A DNA stretch of 44,414 nt from Ectopseudomonas oleovorans (GTDB lineage: Bacteria; Pseudomonadota; Gammaproteobacteria; Pseudomonadales; Pseudomonadaceae). The position numbers and the translations under genes were made by a program. The notes beneath the pieces were generated by a model. That model saw only the letters and a list, made by a program, of their open reading frames with translations, did not search any database and was not told the origin of the DNA. Of this stretch, positions 1 to 7,177 are shown in pieces. How positions within the stretch are numbered: position 1 is the stretch's first letter; the number at the start of each line of letters is the position of its first letter. The DNA lies in the NCBI RefSeq assembly GCF_003052605.1, contig NZ_QASO01000063.1, positions 1-44,414 on the forward strand. The letters run 5' to 3'.

Positions 1-553
1 TTCTTCGTCGAAGGCGGCGCAGCGATCAGCGTGGCGTCGACAATGGTACCTTCGCGCATCAGCAGGCCTTTCTCGGCCAGTTGCCGGTTGATCGTCTCGA
101 AGATCTTGCGGGTGAGTTCGTGCGTTTCGAGCAGCCGGCGGAACTTCAGCAGAGTGGTCGCATCCGGTGCATCTTCCCGACCCAAGTCGATGCCGACGAA
201 GCTGCGGATCGACTGGCTGTCGTAGATGGCATCCTCGATGCCTTCGTCGGACAGCCCGAAACACTGCTGCGCGACATACATCCGCAGCATGCGCTCGAGA
301 CCGATCGGAGGTCGCCCACGTCCCTTGCCCTTGGGATAGAAAGGCTCCAGCTCAGCGGCCAGCGCGGCCCAAGGTGTGACGGCATCGATCTCGGCCAGGA
401 AGCGGTCGCGACGGGTCAGCTTCTTCTTGGCGGCGTACTCGAGGTCGGTAAAGCTCGATTGCATGGCTGGGGCTCGTTGGGCAGGCGTGCGATTATCGCA
501 AGCGGAGCGCGGCGACGGAACGGTCAGGTTCGGCGGAATAGATCAGCGTTTCC
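1..553 (-). mobile_element. IS5-family insertion sequence, one end, cut by window edge
   Basis: The transposase starts at 464 on the minus strand and runs off the left edge (about 154 codons visible). The N-terminal part is typical of an IS5-group transposase: a short lead, a GRGRPPIGLERML stretch, then the LSDEGIEDAIYDS block and a DATTLLKFRRLLE segment, ending at IVDATLI, which holds the first catalytic Asp of the DDE triad. The element appears to end at 553, where an outer end reading aatagatcagcgtttcc meets TTAG (554-557), a match to the YTAR target that IS5 elements duplicate. The insertion lies inside the phosphatase-like gene to its right. A related end is seen near 30140-30157. Whether the element is complete cannot be told here. 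Confidence 0.85.
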
Positions 554-1020
554 TTAGCGGCTGTGCTTACGAAGACTACCGTGGCGGCGTCGAGTTGCCG
601 TGCAGACAGGTCGGGGAAAATTTGTATGTCATTACGCAGAAGTCCAGTCATACCAGACTCCCAGCTGATACAGTCTGGCCCACGCGGAGAAGTCGGCGCA
701 TAGACGACGCCCACTACTGGCTCGGAGTCCCTTAGCAATCCCACGGAAATGGCAGAGCCCGACCAGCCTGCCAAAAAATCGGAAGTGCCATCGTTGGGAT
801 CCACCACCCAGCAATAGCGTGCCCCCGTCAGTGCGCTCCCGGTCTCCTCTCCCCAGAAGTCACCCGCCTGCAGTCGTAGCAGCCTCTCGCGCAGCAGGAT
901 CTCGACTTCGAGGTCAATATCGGCCTTATCTTCTTCCCCGCGCGGGCCTCCCGGGCGAGCGGCCTCGGCGGCGATGAGCGTTCCGGCGCGCAGAATCAGT
1001 GGAATCACTTCGTTCAGCAT
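554..1020 (-). pseudogene. Inositol monophosphatase / CysQ-like phosphatase, 3' end removed by IS5
   Basis: The N-terminal about 155 residues of a metal-dependent phosphatase of the inositol monophosphatase superfamily. Visible are a GEETG segment, whose Glu would be a metal ligand, and WVVDPNDGTSDF, a variant of the family WVVDPxDGTxNF motif with both Asp ligands. The C-terminal half, with the GDxxA-type Asp and GG motifs, is missing because the IS5 end enters at 553; the frame then reads element DNA to a stop at 493. I prefer the ATG at 1020, since the 34 residues gained from an ATG at 1122 do not resemble the family. The 1122 start does overlap the stop of the AbrB-like gene (ATGA), so translational coupling from there is possible. 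The substrate is unknown and the product is probably dead. Confidence 0.7.
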
Positions 1021-1118
1021 GGGCTGACCTGAGCTTACGCCTTCCAACTGGCTCAGCGGCACTCCCTTGGAGGCTCGTCGAGGCAACGACTCAGAAATAC
1101 TGAGTAGTTGGAAGCAGC

Positions 1119-1379
1119 TCATTCATCCTTGTACGACTCTGGAGGCACAGACTCCGCCTGTTCCTCGGCGAGTTCTCGCTCCCACTGGGCGACCAGGGCG
1201 TCGACGCGATCCGGAATCTTGGGCGTCTTCGACAGGACGAGGCGCGGCCCGTCGCCGACCCAGGCCTCGACCAAGTACAGCGAGCCTCCAACTTGGAGAT
1301 CGAGCCGCTGCAGAACTTCGTCGGGGAGGCGCAGGGCTGGCTCCCCGTCCCAGTCTTCGATCGGCAGGTTGATCGGCAT
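1119..1379 (-). CDS. AbrB/MazE-like DNA-binding protein, antitoxin-type
   Basis: An 86-residue protein with an N-terminal swapped-hairpin-like segment (ALRLPDEVLQRLDLQVGGSLYL) resembling the SpoVT/AbrB fold of MazE-type antitoxins, followed by an acidic, probably disordered tail rich in Glu. An AGAAGGA ribosome-binding site precedes the ATG at 1379. Its stop overlaps the alternative ATG of the phosphatase gene, so the two were probably co-transcribed. No toxin of MazF or PIN type is adjacent; the partner, if any, is the truncated phosphatase-like gene or lies elsewhere. Family assignment rests on the short hairpin motif only. Confidence 0.55.
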   Translation of the reverse strand: MPINLPIEDWDGEPALRLPDEVLQRLDLQVGGSLYLVEAWVGDGPRLVLSKTPKIPDRVDALVAQWERELAEEQAESVPPESYKDE

Positions 1380-1406
1380 GGCCGCATTCCTTCTGTAATA
1401 GAGGTT

Positions 1407-1465
1407 TCCGCAGGGGAGGCGACGGCGGAGCGCTGTTCTCGGTTCCCACCGCTCAGGCCGTCAGT
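1407..1465. repeat. Copy 1 of a degenerate noncoding repeat (second copy 2458-2520)
   Basis: The segment tttccgcaggggaggcgac, then gcggagcgct, then about 10 bases on cggtt and ccgctcaggc, is recognisably the same as 2458-2520, with several substitutions and one small gap. It lies in the leader of the AbrB-like gene. No protein reading is shared between the copies, so it behaves as a noncoding element. Its function is not known to me. Confidence 0.5.
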
Positions 1466-1497
1466 CGGGCGCATTCGTGACAGAGCCCAGCTTCTTG

Positions 1498-1944
1498 TCA
1501 GCTGCGTATGTCCTCGGCAGCTGAGAAAATAGCGCGCTCAGTTCGCAGCCGAGACAGATCAGAGCATGTCCCGTCTATATAGCAATGGCCACCCTCGATC
1601 ACGTGGACGTAATTTGAGTACCCATCTCTATCGTCAACATCCACACGCAGCTCTTGTAGACGCTCCATTTTCCAGCCATCACTGCCATTCATGTAGCCGG
1701 GGCTGACTAGCATCACCTCTTCAACCCACATATGATCGTGCTGCTCGCTGAGCAGCCGCTCAAGCTCTGGCGGGGATGGGATCAGCAACGTCCTGGTGAA
1801 GCTGTCGTCACCGGCTACATACCCGATGGTGGTGTAGAACCAGGGGCACCTGAGAGATAGCTCCACATAGCGCCAATGGAGAGAGTTTTCATCCCCAAAC
1901 AACCTTCCCAGGGGCATTTCTGCCTGGCGGTATGTCACAAACAT
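1498..1944 (-). CDS. Hypothetical protein, 148 residues
   Basis: I do not recognise this protein. It is an acidic soluble-looking chain with no signal peptide or membrane segment; aromatic-rich stretches (HWRYVELSLRCPWFYTT) and a HVIEGGHCYIDGTC segment near the C-terminus suggest a compact globular fold. An AAGG ribosome-binding site sits 3-7 bases before the ATG at 1944. It is divergent from the XRE regulator at 2031 and shares a perfect inverted repeat with it (1963-1995), so it is probably repressed by that regulator. This paired arrangement suggests a two-gene module on an island; function unknown. Confidence 0.6.
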   Translation of the reverse strand: MFVTYRQAEMPLGRLFGDENSLHWRYVELSLRCPWFYTTIGYVAGDDSFTRTLLIPSPPELERLLSEQHDHMWVEEVMLVSPGYMNGSDGWKMERLQELRVDVDDRDGYSNYVHVIEGGHCYIDGTCSDLSRLRTERAIFSAAEDIRS

Positions 1945-1961
1945 GGCCTTCGCCTCACAAA

Positions 1962-1996
1962 ATGAACACTATAGATTGTAGCTCTATAGTGTTCAA
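1962..1996. promoter_or_regulatory. Perfect 13-bp inverted repeat holding two overlapping divergent promoters
   Basis: Arms TGAACACTATAGA (1963-1975) and TCTATAGTGTTCA (1983-1995) are exact inverted complements around a 7-base spacer. Each arm carries a TATAGT -10 for one direction. Minus strand: -35 TTGAAC (1996-1991), 17 bases, TATAGT (1973-1968), start codon at 1944. Plus strand: -35 ATGAAC (1962-1967), 17 bases, TATAGT (1985-1990), start codon at 2031. Each -35 lies inside the opposite arm, so only one polymerase could sit here at a time. The XRE protein is the likely ligand (inference). Confidence 0.65.
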
Positions 1997-2030
1997 TGGG
2001 GCCTTATCGTTCCTTTTGCGAGAGCAGCAA

Positions 2031-2318
2031 ATGGAACTGAAACAGGCATTCGGTATCGCCCTGAAGCGACAGAGGTTGAGTAAAGGTCTCCCACAAGAGG
2101 CTTTCTCGAACGTCAGCAGCCGAACCTACCTAAGCACGCTGGAGCGGGGGCTCAAGAGTCCTACTGTCGAGAAGGTGCATGAGATTGCATCTGCAATGGG
2201 GGTTCATCCGCTGACGATCTTGGCCGACTGCTACCTGTTACAGGACGAAACGCTCACCATCGACGATCTGTTTTCCCGCATTCGCATGGAGCTTGTTCAA
2301 CGCGAGCGGTCTGCCTGA
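2031..2318 (+). CDS. XRE/Cro-family helix-turn-helix regulator
   Basis: A 95-residue DNA-binding protein. The HTH occupies about residues 5-60: LKRQRLSKGLPQEAFSNVSSRTYLSTLERGLKSPTVEKVHEIASAMGVHPLTIL, with the usual recognition helix before the LERG..SPT turn. A short charged tail follows (DDLFSRIRMELVQRER). The ATG at 2031 is chosen because the upstream in-frame extension to 1932 would translate the palindromic promoter region. The gene is divergent from the unknown gene at 1498-1944 and probably controls both itself and that gene through the inverted repeat at 1963-1995. Confidence 0.8.
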   Translation: MELKQAFGIALKRQRLSKGLPQEAFSNVSSRTYLSTLERGLKSPTVEKVHEIASAMGVHPLTILADCYLLQDETLTIDDLFSRIRMELVQRERSA

Positions 2319-2457
2319 CACGGCATCCCTCCAGATGCACCTATAGGGTTCGAGCTGCACACCAAGTGGGGCGTGGTCGAGCTGAACGCTGCTGAATGGT
2401 CAATGGGGAAAATCACTGGTTAATGACTGTGCATTTGGATGGGTAAATCAGTGCAAT

Positions 2458-2520
2458 TTCGCAGGGGGAGGCGACAGCGGAGCGCTCCCTGCGGTTTCTA
2501 CGGCTCAGGCTGTTGGGCTG
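2458..2520. repeat. Copy 2 of a degenerate noncoding repeat (first copy 1407-1465)
   Basis: Starts at tttcgcagggggaggcgac and runs to gctcaggctg. In this copy GCAGGG and CTCCCTGC flank a loop and could pair into a hairpin; in copy 1 that pairing is lost. The rest of 2319-2562 shows no gene I can support. A short open stretch before 2422 (about 20 codons ending in a stop) may be a tail of something older. Confidence 0.5.
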
Positions 2521-2562
2521 GCGAGGCGGTCGGGCGGCGAAAACTAACGATAATGTATTTTA

Positions 2563-2775
2563 GAACGCGCGCTGATCCGCGAGCGTCAGCGCGAGGGAAT
2601 CGCCCTGGCCAAGCGATGTGACGCCTGCCGCCGTGGCCGGAAGAATGCCCTGAGCGACACCAGGTTCGCCGAGCTGTGCCATCGCACCGAGGCGCACGAG
2701 CCGAAGGCCACCCTGGCTCCTGAGTTCGGCATCAGCCGGACCAGCCTCTCTGATTACCTGCGAACCGGCGAGTAG
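2563..2775 (+). pseudogene. C-terminal tail of a serine recombinase (resolvase/invertase)
   Basis: This frame has no start codon of its own. It encodes about 70 residues that match the end of a Tn3-type resolvase or DNA invertase: RALIRERQREGIALAKR, a Gly/Arg hinge, then an ALSDTRFAELCHRTEAHEPKA segment and a HTH (LAPEFGISRTSLSDYLRT), and stops at TAG 2773. The catalytic N-terminal domain with the nucleophilic Ser is absent, so this is a dead relic of a transposon or invertase. It supports the view that 1-5 kb is an old mobile island. Confidence 0.7.
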
Positions 2776-2821
2776 CAGGCCGCATCCAATCTGATTGTGT
2801 TACGTAACCAAAGGAGTGAAC

Positions 2822-3187
2822 ATGTCCAAATTAGCTGAATTTCGTCGTGCCGAGCGTGAGCTGCAGAAGCAGATGGCCTTGCTGGAACAGTTGCAGGCCG
2901 ACGCCAGCCTCCAGCGCGAAATGGAGTTCGAAGACAAGCTTAAAGCGCTGATGGCGGACTACGGCATGGATCTGGCGAAGGTGGCAGCCATCCTCAATCC
3001 GCAGCGGGTCGAGCTGGAGCCGCTTGTCCCGGCTGTCGTGAAGCAGCGCCGCCCCCGCCAGGTGAAGGTGTATGTGCAGCCAGCTACCGGCAAGCGTATC
3101 GAGACCAAGGGTGCGAACCATGCCCAGCTCAAGGCCTGGAGGGCTGAGTTTGGTGCTGAAGTGGTGGAGGGCTGGCGACTGGCCTGA
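2822..3187 (+). CDS. MvaT/MvaU-type H-NS-like nucleoid protein
   Basis: 121 residues. The N-terminal half is a coiled coil (FRRAERELQKQMALLEQLQADASLQREMEFEDKLKAL) for dimerisation. The C-terminal half has the DNA-binding signature of the Pseudomonas MvaT family: RPRQVKVYVQPATGKRIETKG, then NHAQLKAWRAEFGAEVVEGW. MvaT proteins bind AT-rich xenogeneic DNA and silence it. The start is the ATG at 2822, 4 bases after a strong AAAGGAG; an upstream in-frame start at 2795 would run over that site. Island-borne copies may help the element stay quiet in its host (inference). The core-genome mvaT is normally elsewhere, so this is likely an accessory paralogue. Confidence 0.85.
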   Translation: MSKLAEFRRAERELQKQMALLEQLQADASLQREMEFEDKLKALMADYGMDLAKVAAILNPQRVELEPLVPAVVKQRRPRQVKVYVQPATGKRIETKGANHAQLKAWRAEFGAEVVEGWRLA

Positions 3188-3277
3188 GCCAACGCGGCCA
3201 AGTTTCGGGCAGCCTCACCCCGGCAGGGGCTGACAGCTGCTCGACCTTTAGAAGCAGACCAACAACAGCGGCCGTTA

Positions 3278-3520
3278 GTGCTGCGAAAAGCTGAGCTGAT
3301 AGCTAGGCTCGACGGCAAAGTCATCCAGCGAGTTACTCCCCGAACCTGCCCCAAGAGCCTTCCCGCAATCGCGCTGGCCTGCAGCATCGACCGCAGCTAC
3401 ATGGAGCGCATCGAACGTGGCGAGATGAACATCACCGTCGAGAAGCTGTACAGCATCGCTAGCATGCTGAGCTGTGATCCAGCTTCCCTCTTGCCTCCAG
3501 TGTCGGAGTTACGGGGCTAG
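3278..3520 (+). pseudogene. XRE-type HTH regulator with degenerate N-terminus
   Basis: The last about 50 residues (LACSIDRSYMERIERGEMNITVEKLYSIASMLSCDPASLLP) are a good match to helices 3-5 of an XRE HTH. The upstream residues do not form the expected helix 1 and GLSQ-type helix 2, as if the reading frame had slipped or been replaced near 3350. No clear ribosome-binding site is seen. It may be a dead regulator or a truncated one. It converges on the gene at 3517-3735, with a 4-base overlap of the stops. Confidence 0.5.
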
Positions 3521-3735
3521 TCGATTCTGGAACTCAGGAAAACCCACTGCAGGCCATCGTCACGCTGTTCTTCTATCTTCCCGGCCAGCAGCACCTCATC
3601 GGCGGTAGGGTAATGACGCAACAGGCGACGCGCCTCAGTGCGCACGACCTCAGGCATTGTCTTGTCGCGAGACAAATCGACCAGAAACTTTCGGGTTTGA
3701 ATGATTGAGCGGGTGCGCTCACTGGGCATCGTCAT
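3517..3735 (-). CDS. BPSL0761-family small protein
   Basis: A 72-residue protein of a small uncharacterised family that I recall as BPSL0761-like. Recognisable features are the MPSERTRSIIQTRKFL start and the EARRLLRHYPTADEV core. It is predicted soluble and mostly helical. Such genes often sit on proteobacterial islands near small regulators. The start could be 3735 or the second ATG at 3729. It lies just downstream of the DUF6088 gene on the same strand (63-base gap), so the two may be co-transcribed. Function unknown. Confidence 0.55.
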   Translation of the reverse strand: MTMPSERTRSIIQTRKFLVDLSRDKTMPEVVRTEARRLLRHYPTADEVLLAGKIEEQRDDGLQWVFLSSRID

Positions 3736-3798
3736 TCCGTTTTCCTTGCATAAATCTCATCTAGCTGAAGTGCTCTGCCTGGTCATTGGTGTATGGCG

Positions 3799-4389
3799 TC
3801 AGGCCGGCGGAGGGCCAGCCAGGGCCTTGCTCATCCAAGCGGGCATTTTGCAGGCCGCTAACTGCTTGAGTTCGGCCGGCGTCAGCTCGCTCTTGATCTT
3901 CGTTACTGAAGTCGAATTCACGCCTTTCCTGCCCAAGTAGAAGAGCGCTACAAGGGCCAGCCCCACCTTGGTTCCGGCATGCTGCAACTTTTCTGGGGAA
4001 ACATGCCGGAGCCGTATCGTCAGGGCTCCGATTCGAATCTCTCGACTTGAGCCGCTCGTATACAGCACAGGCTGTGTTTGCATCTGGGTGCTCAGATGAA
4101 ATGCCCTTGCAGCCTCCGCACCATGCACTTGGATCGTTTCGTGATTTTGCTTGGCGATCACCCGGATCACGGCCAAGGCGCTGGGTCGAACCCTGCCGAC
4201 ATACGGACTGATCTTCGGCCGCATGTAGATCCCTCGAGTGATCCGCTCCAGCTCGCCAGCGCTCACCAGCCGGGCTATCGCCTTGCCGACAGCAGAGCGT
4301 GACCCCAGCCCTGCAAAACGTCGAGAGCTGAACGGTCGCCCCTTGGGCATGTATTTCACCTGTTGCCAGAGGGTGGAGGCTATGGACAT
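3799..4389 (-). CDS. DUF6088 / AbiEi-like antitoxin protein, without its toxin
   Basis: 196 residues with an N-terminal winged-helix-like region (KYMPKGRPFSSRRFAGLGSR, then SAVGKAIARLVSAGELERITRGIYMRP), the signature of DUF6088 and AbiEi-type regulators that act as antitoxins for nucleotidyltransferase toxins (AbiEii/AbiGii). The C-terminal part is the longer domain seen in these proteins. Normally the toxin gene follows directly; here 3517-3735, a BPSL0761-type gene, follows instead and no nucleotidyltransferase motif is seen nearby. So the module is either orphaned by deletion or the protein has another role. The start at 4389 places MSIAS first; its upstream region holds gene debris. Confidence 0.65.
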   Translation of the reverse strand: MSIASTLWQQVKYMPKGRPFSSRRFAGLGSRSAVGKAIARLVSAGELERITRGIYMRPKISPYVGRVRPSALAVIRVIAKQNHETIQVHGAEAARAFHLSTQMQTQPVLYTSGSSREIRIGALTIRLRHVSPEKLQHAGTKVGLALVALFYLGRKGVNSTSVTKIKSELTPAELKQLAACKMPAWMSKALAGPPPA

Positions 4390-4439
4390 GGTGCATCCAT
4401 GCGATCAGAGAGCGTGCCGCTCATGGGCGCCAACCGAAT

Positions 4440-4664
4440 CTACATGCCGTACTTGCCGGTGTTGTCACCGCCGCCCAACCCGCCGGCCGTCGTCAGCAGC
4501 TTGTAGATCACCCTAGCAAACGCCCGGCTCTTGGCCATGTTATCGAGCACTTCCAGCGACAGCTTTTTATGGTCGGTCATGGCCTCGAGCACGATGTCTT
4601 CCACGCGCTAGGGGAACAGGCCGTGTATCACCTGTTCGGCGGGGTGGCTGTTGACCTGGGCCAT
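4440..4664 (-). pseudogene. Unidentified gene remnant with one in-frame stop
   Basis: One minus-strand frame from ATG 4664 reads MAQVNSHPAEQVIHGLFP, then a TAG, and continues in the same frame with RVEDIVLEAMTDHKKLSLEVL and AKSRAFARVIYKLLTTAGG to a stop at 4440. The continuous helical reading on both sides of the stop suggests a once-real gene end. I could not place the family; the C-terminus of a helicase or restriction subunit is one possibility but no motif proves it. Confidence 0.35.
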
Positions 4665-4704
4665 GACGTACTCCCAAGGCGGCTGTTGACTGAAGCGGAG
4701 GAGA

Positions 4705-4733
4705 GTTCATTTGCCCGGGACGGCGAGTTATCC
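4705..4733. repeat. 29-bp repeat, copy 1 (copy 2 at 16526-16554)
   Basis: gttcatttgcccgggacg followed by a variable end and tcc. Compared with 16526-16554 there are 25 matches of 29, and all four differences are transitions. Both copies lie in gene-poor debris. The stretch 4665-4840 has no gene I can support. Confidence 0.5.
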
Positions 4734-4840
4734 AAGAAAAGGTGCCAGTCCCAGAGGGCGGGGGGGGCTGTCTGGCCCACTGGGCGAATGGCATCTTTCC
4801 AGTCTGACGTGCGCAGGCAGCCTCATCAAGAGGCTTGTCT

Positions 4841-5149
4841 ATGCCAATCGCGGTCATCTTTGATGGAGTCGGCACTCTCCTCCGGATTCAAGGTGGTCAG
4901 CATCCCTACCCTCGACTGCTCAAACTCGGCAAGGCCCGCGGCTGTAGTCCGCGCACAGACGACATCGATTTCCTGAGGCATCAACCGCTGACGCTATCAG
5001 GCTCAACCCGATTTCTGGGGATGCGGGCCGCCTCGGATGAGTTGGCTGTTCTGGAGCAGGTACTTGCTGACGAGGTGGAGTGTATTGAGCCTTACCCGGG
5101 TGAACGCAATGCACTCTGTCTGCTGCCGAACCGTAGGATCCGCGTGTGA
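4841..5149 (+). pseudogene. HAD-superfamily hydrolase fragment, damaged active site
   Basis: About 102 residues. The start AVIFDGVGTLL looks like HAD motif I, but the second Asp of DxDGT is replaced by Val, so the acid/base residue is lost. The cap-like part (HPYPRLLKLGKARGCSP, then ADEVECIEPYPGERNALCLL) is followed by a stop at 5149, where motif II (the SN/TN segment) should begin. The protein ends at about half the family length. I infer a decayed gene, perhaps once a phosphoglycolate-phosphatase-like enzyme. 5150-5277 holds nothing I recognise. Confidence 0.45.
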
Positions 5150-5277
5150 GGGGGGCGACTCTCGCCTCGGAGGGAGTGACCTTTGAGCGACAGAAAGGCA
5201 TGGCAACCATAGCCTGTGCGCTTCTATAGCTCCCCATGTGAAAAATCAATAGGCCCTTGGGCAAGCGGACTCGCTCT

Positions 5278-6177
5278 TTACCAGTGTTTGCTGAGCTCGA
5301 TCAACTGGTCGACCACATAACGGACCTTGGGTCTCAGGTGCGAGGTCTTCGGCCATAGTGCGTAGATGTCCACCGGATCCGGTTCCAGTTCGGCCAGCAC
5401 CTCCACCAGTCGTCCGTCAGTTATGTGCTGGCGGAACAGGTAGAGCGGCATCTGGCACAAGCCCAGACCGGCCAGGGTGGCGTCGATCATGGCGGCGCCA
5501 TCGCTGAACTGGTGGGTGGAGGGCGGGGCAAAGCGGATGTTCTGGCCCTCGCTGCAAAGGCGCCAGGACAAGGGCAATCCACGCCTGAAGCCAACGATGC
5601 AGTCATGCCGCTCCAGGCTGTGTAGCCCGTCGGGATAGCCCTGTCTCGCAAGGTATTCGGGAGAGCCGCAGATGACCCAGCGCTGGCTTGCCAACTTGCG
5701 CGCCACCAGATTGCTCTGGTCGCCGATTTCCCCGAAGCGGATCATCAGGTCGACACCTTCCTCGATGGGATCGATCAGGTGATCGCTGAAGGAGAGGCTC
5801 AACTTCAGACGCGGAAACTGTTTGGCCAGTGACAGCAGCATCGGCATGATCACCTGCCGACCGAAGGCCACCGGCATGTCCACGCGCAAGCGGCCGGCTG
5901 GCTCGTTGGCCCTAGGGCCGAGGCTGTCTTCGGCGCCCTTGATTTCATCCAGTGCCGCCGCGCAGGCGGCGAAATAGGCCTCGCCGTCGGCGGAGAGGCG
6001 AATGCGCCGGGTCGTGCGGTGGAACAACTGGGTTCCCAGCCGTTCCTCCAGCCTGGAGATTGCCTTGCCCACCGCCGACTTGGAGACGCCAAGATGCTCG
6101 GCGGCCTCGGTGAAACTGGAGGAGCGGGCAGCGGTGACGAAGGTGATGACTCCGTTCAGCGATTCGATCTGCATCAT
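5278..6177 (-). CDS. LysR-family transcriptional regulator
   Basis: 299 residues. The N-terminal winged HTH (residues about 4-62: FVTAARSSSFTEAAEHLGVS, then KSAVGKAISRLEERLGTQLF and HRTTRRIRLSADGEAYF) is a textbook LysR domain, and residues 90-295 form the periplasmic-binding-protein-like effector domain. It is divergent from the short-chain dehydrogenase at 6331 with a 153-base intergenic region, so it probably regulates that gene and the two after it. The start may be 6177 or 6174, because two ATGs are adjacent. The effector is unknown. The subgroup resembles regulators placed opposite oxidoreductases in Pseudomonas. Confidence 0.9.
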   Translation of the reverse strand: MMQIESLNGVITFVTAARSSSFTEAAEHLGVSKSAVGKAISRLEERLGTQLFHRTTRRIRLSADGEAYFAACAAALDEIKGAEDSLGPRANEPAGRLRVDMPVAFGRQVIMPMLLSLAKQFPRLKLSLSFSDHLIDPIEEGVDLMIRFGEIGDQSNLVARKLASQRWVICGSPEYLARQGYPDGLHSLERHDCIVGFRRGLPLSWRLCSEGQNIRFAPPSTHQFSDGAAMIDATLAGLGLCQMPLYLFRQHITDGRLVEVLAELEPDPVDIYALWPKTSHLRPKVRYVVDQLIELSKHW

Positions 6178-6330
6178 TCGGCTTTCTTATGTTGACTTAT
6201 TTTCTACTCAGTTAAGAGTTTTTGCCTGTTTATCTGAATCTTTGTCGACTATAGCATGATCCCCCATCTGGATTGGCGCCTTGGAACAAGGGCCACCATT
6301 CGATAGCCCCACCTACCACCGGAGTCATCA

Positions 6331-7035
6331 ATGACCACTGCAGACAAGCAGAAGCACGCCCTGATCCTTGGCGCATCGCGAGGCCTCGGCCTCGGGCTGG
6401 TTCAGAAATACCTGGAGCAAGGCTGGAAAGTCTTGGCGACCGAGCGCGCTCCGGGGCCGGACACTCGTCTGGGGCATCTGGCCGAGAAATTCTCTCAGGC
6501 ACTGCGTGTGGAGCAGCTCGACATCAATGACCAGAAGCAGATCGAACAGCTTGCCGAGAAGCTGAAAGGTGCCACTTTCGATCTGCTGTTTGTGGTCGCC
6601 GGTGTGAGCGACGATCCGCAGCAGCTGTCCAGCCAGATCAGCAACGACGAGTTTGCCCACCTGATGCTGACCAATGCCCTCAGCCCCATGCGAGCGCTCG
6701 AAGCCTTCAGTGCCAATGTTCCGGCCGAGGGGGTCGTGGCCGTCATGTCTTCCGCCCTGGGTAGCGTCAGCACCAACACTGAAGGTGGCTACGAGTCCTA
6801 TCGGGCCAGCAAGGCCGCACTGAACTCGCTGCTGCGCAGTTTCAGCGCGCGCAAGAAGGATGAGCGGACCTACATTGCCATGATGCCGGGCTGGGTACGC
6901 ACCGACATGGGGGGCCCGGAGGCTCCCGTTGCGGTCGAGGAAAGCACCGATGGCATGGCCAAGGCCATTGCCGCACGCCAGGGTAACGCTGGCGTGTTCT
7001 TCATTGACTTCCAGGGCAACGAAATCGCCTGGTGA
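6331..7035 (+). CDS. Short-chain dehydrogenase/reductase
   Basis: 234 residues of the classical SDR fold. The cofactor site is HALILGASRGLGLGLVQKYL (residues 9-28), near the N-terminus. The catalytic part contains SSALGSVS and YESYRASKAALNSL, giving the YxxxK pair (Tyr-Arg-Ala-Ser-Lys). The end (PGWVRTDMGG) is the usual substrate-loop region. NAD(P)-dependent oxidation or reduction of an unknown alcohol or carbonyl is expected in the cytoplasm. First gene of a likely three-gene set with 7178 and 8148, divergent from LysR, which suggests substrate-responsive control. Confidence 0.88.
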   Translation: MTTADKQKHALILGASRGLGLGLVQKYLEQGWKVLATERAPGPDTRLGHLAEKFSQALRVEQLDINDQKQIEQLAEKLKGATFDLLFVVAGVSDDPQQLSSQISNDEFAHLMLTNALSPMRALEAFSANVPAEGVVAVMSSALGSVSTNTEGGYESYRASKAALNSLLRSFSARKKDERTYIAMMPGWVRTDMGGPEAPVAVEESTDGMAKAIAARQGNAGVFFIDFQGNEIAW

Positions 7036-7177
7036 TGGCTATGGTGGCGGGCATTTCCCGCCCGCCTCTGGCGATCCAGGCAAGGACGTTGTCCGGCAAC
7101 GATCCGCCAAGTATGCCCGCGTGCCTACTTGGCCCGGCATGAAGAAACGCGTTCTAAATGTCCGGCAGGGTGAATAC

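Noticed and set aside
1293..1532. 79-codon plus-strand frame over the AbrB-like gene
   Set aside because: Antisense to a gene with a good ribosome-binding site and covers a noncoding repeat.
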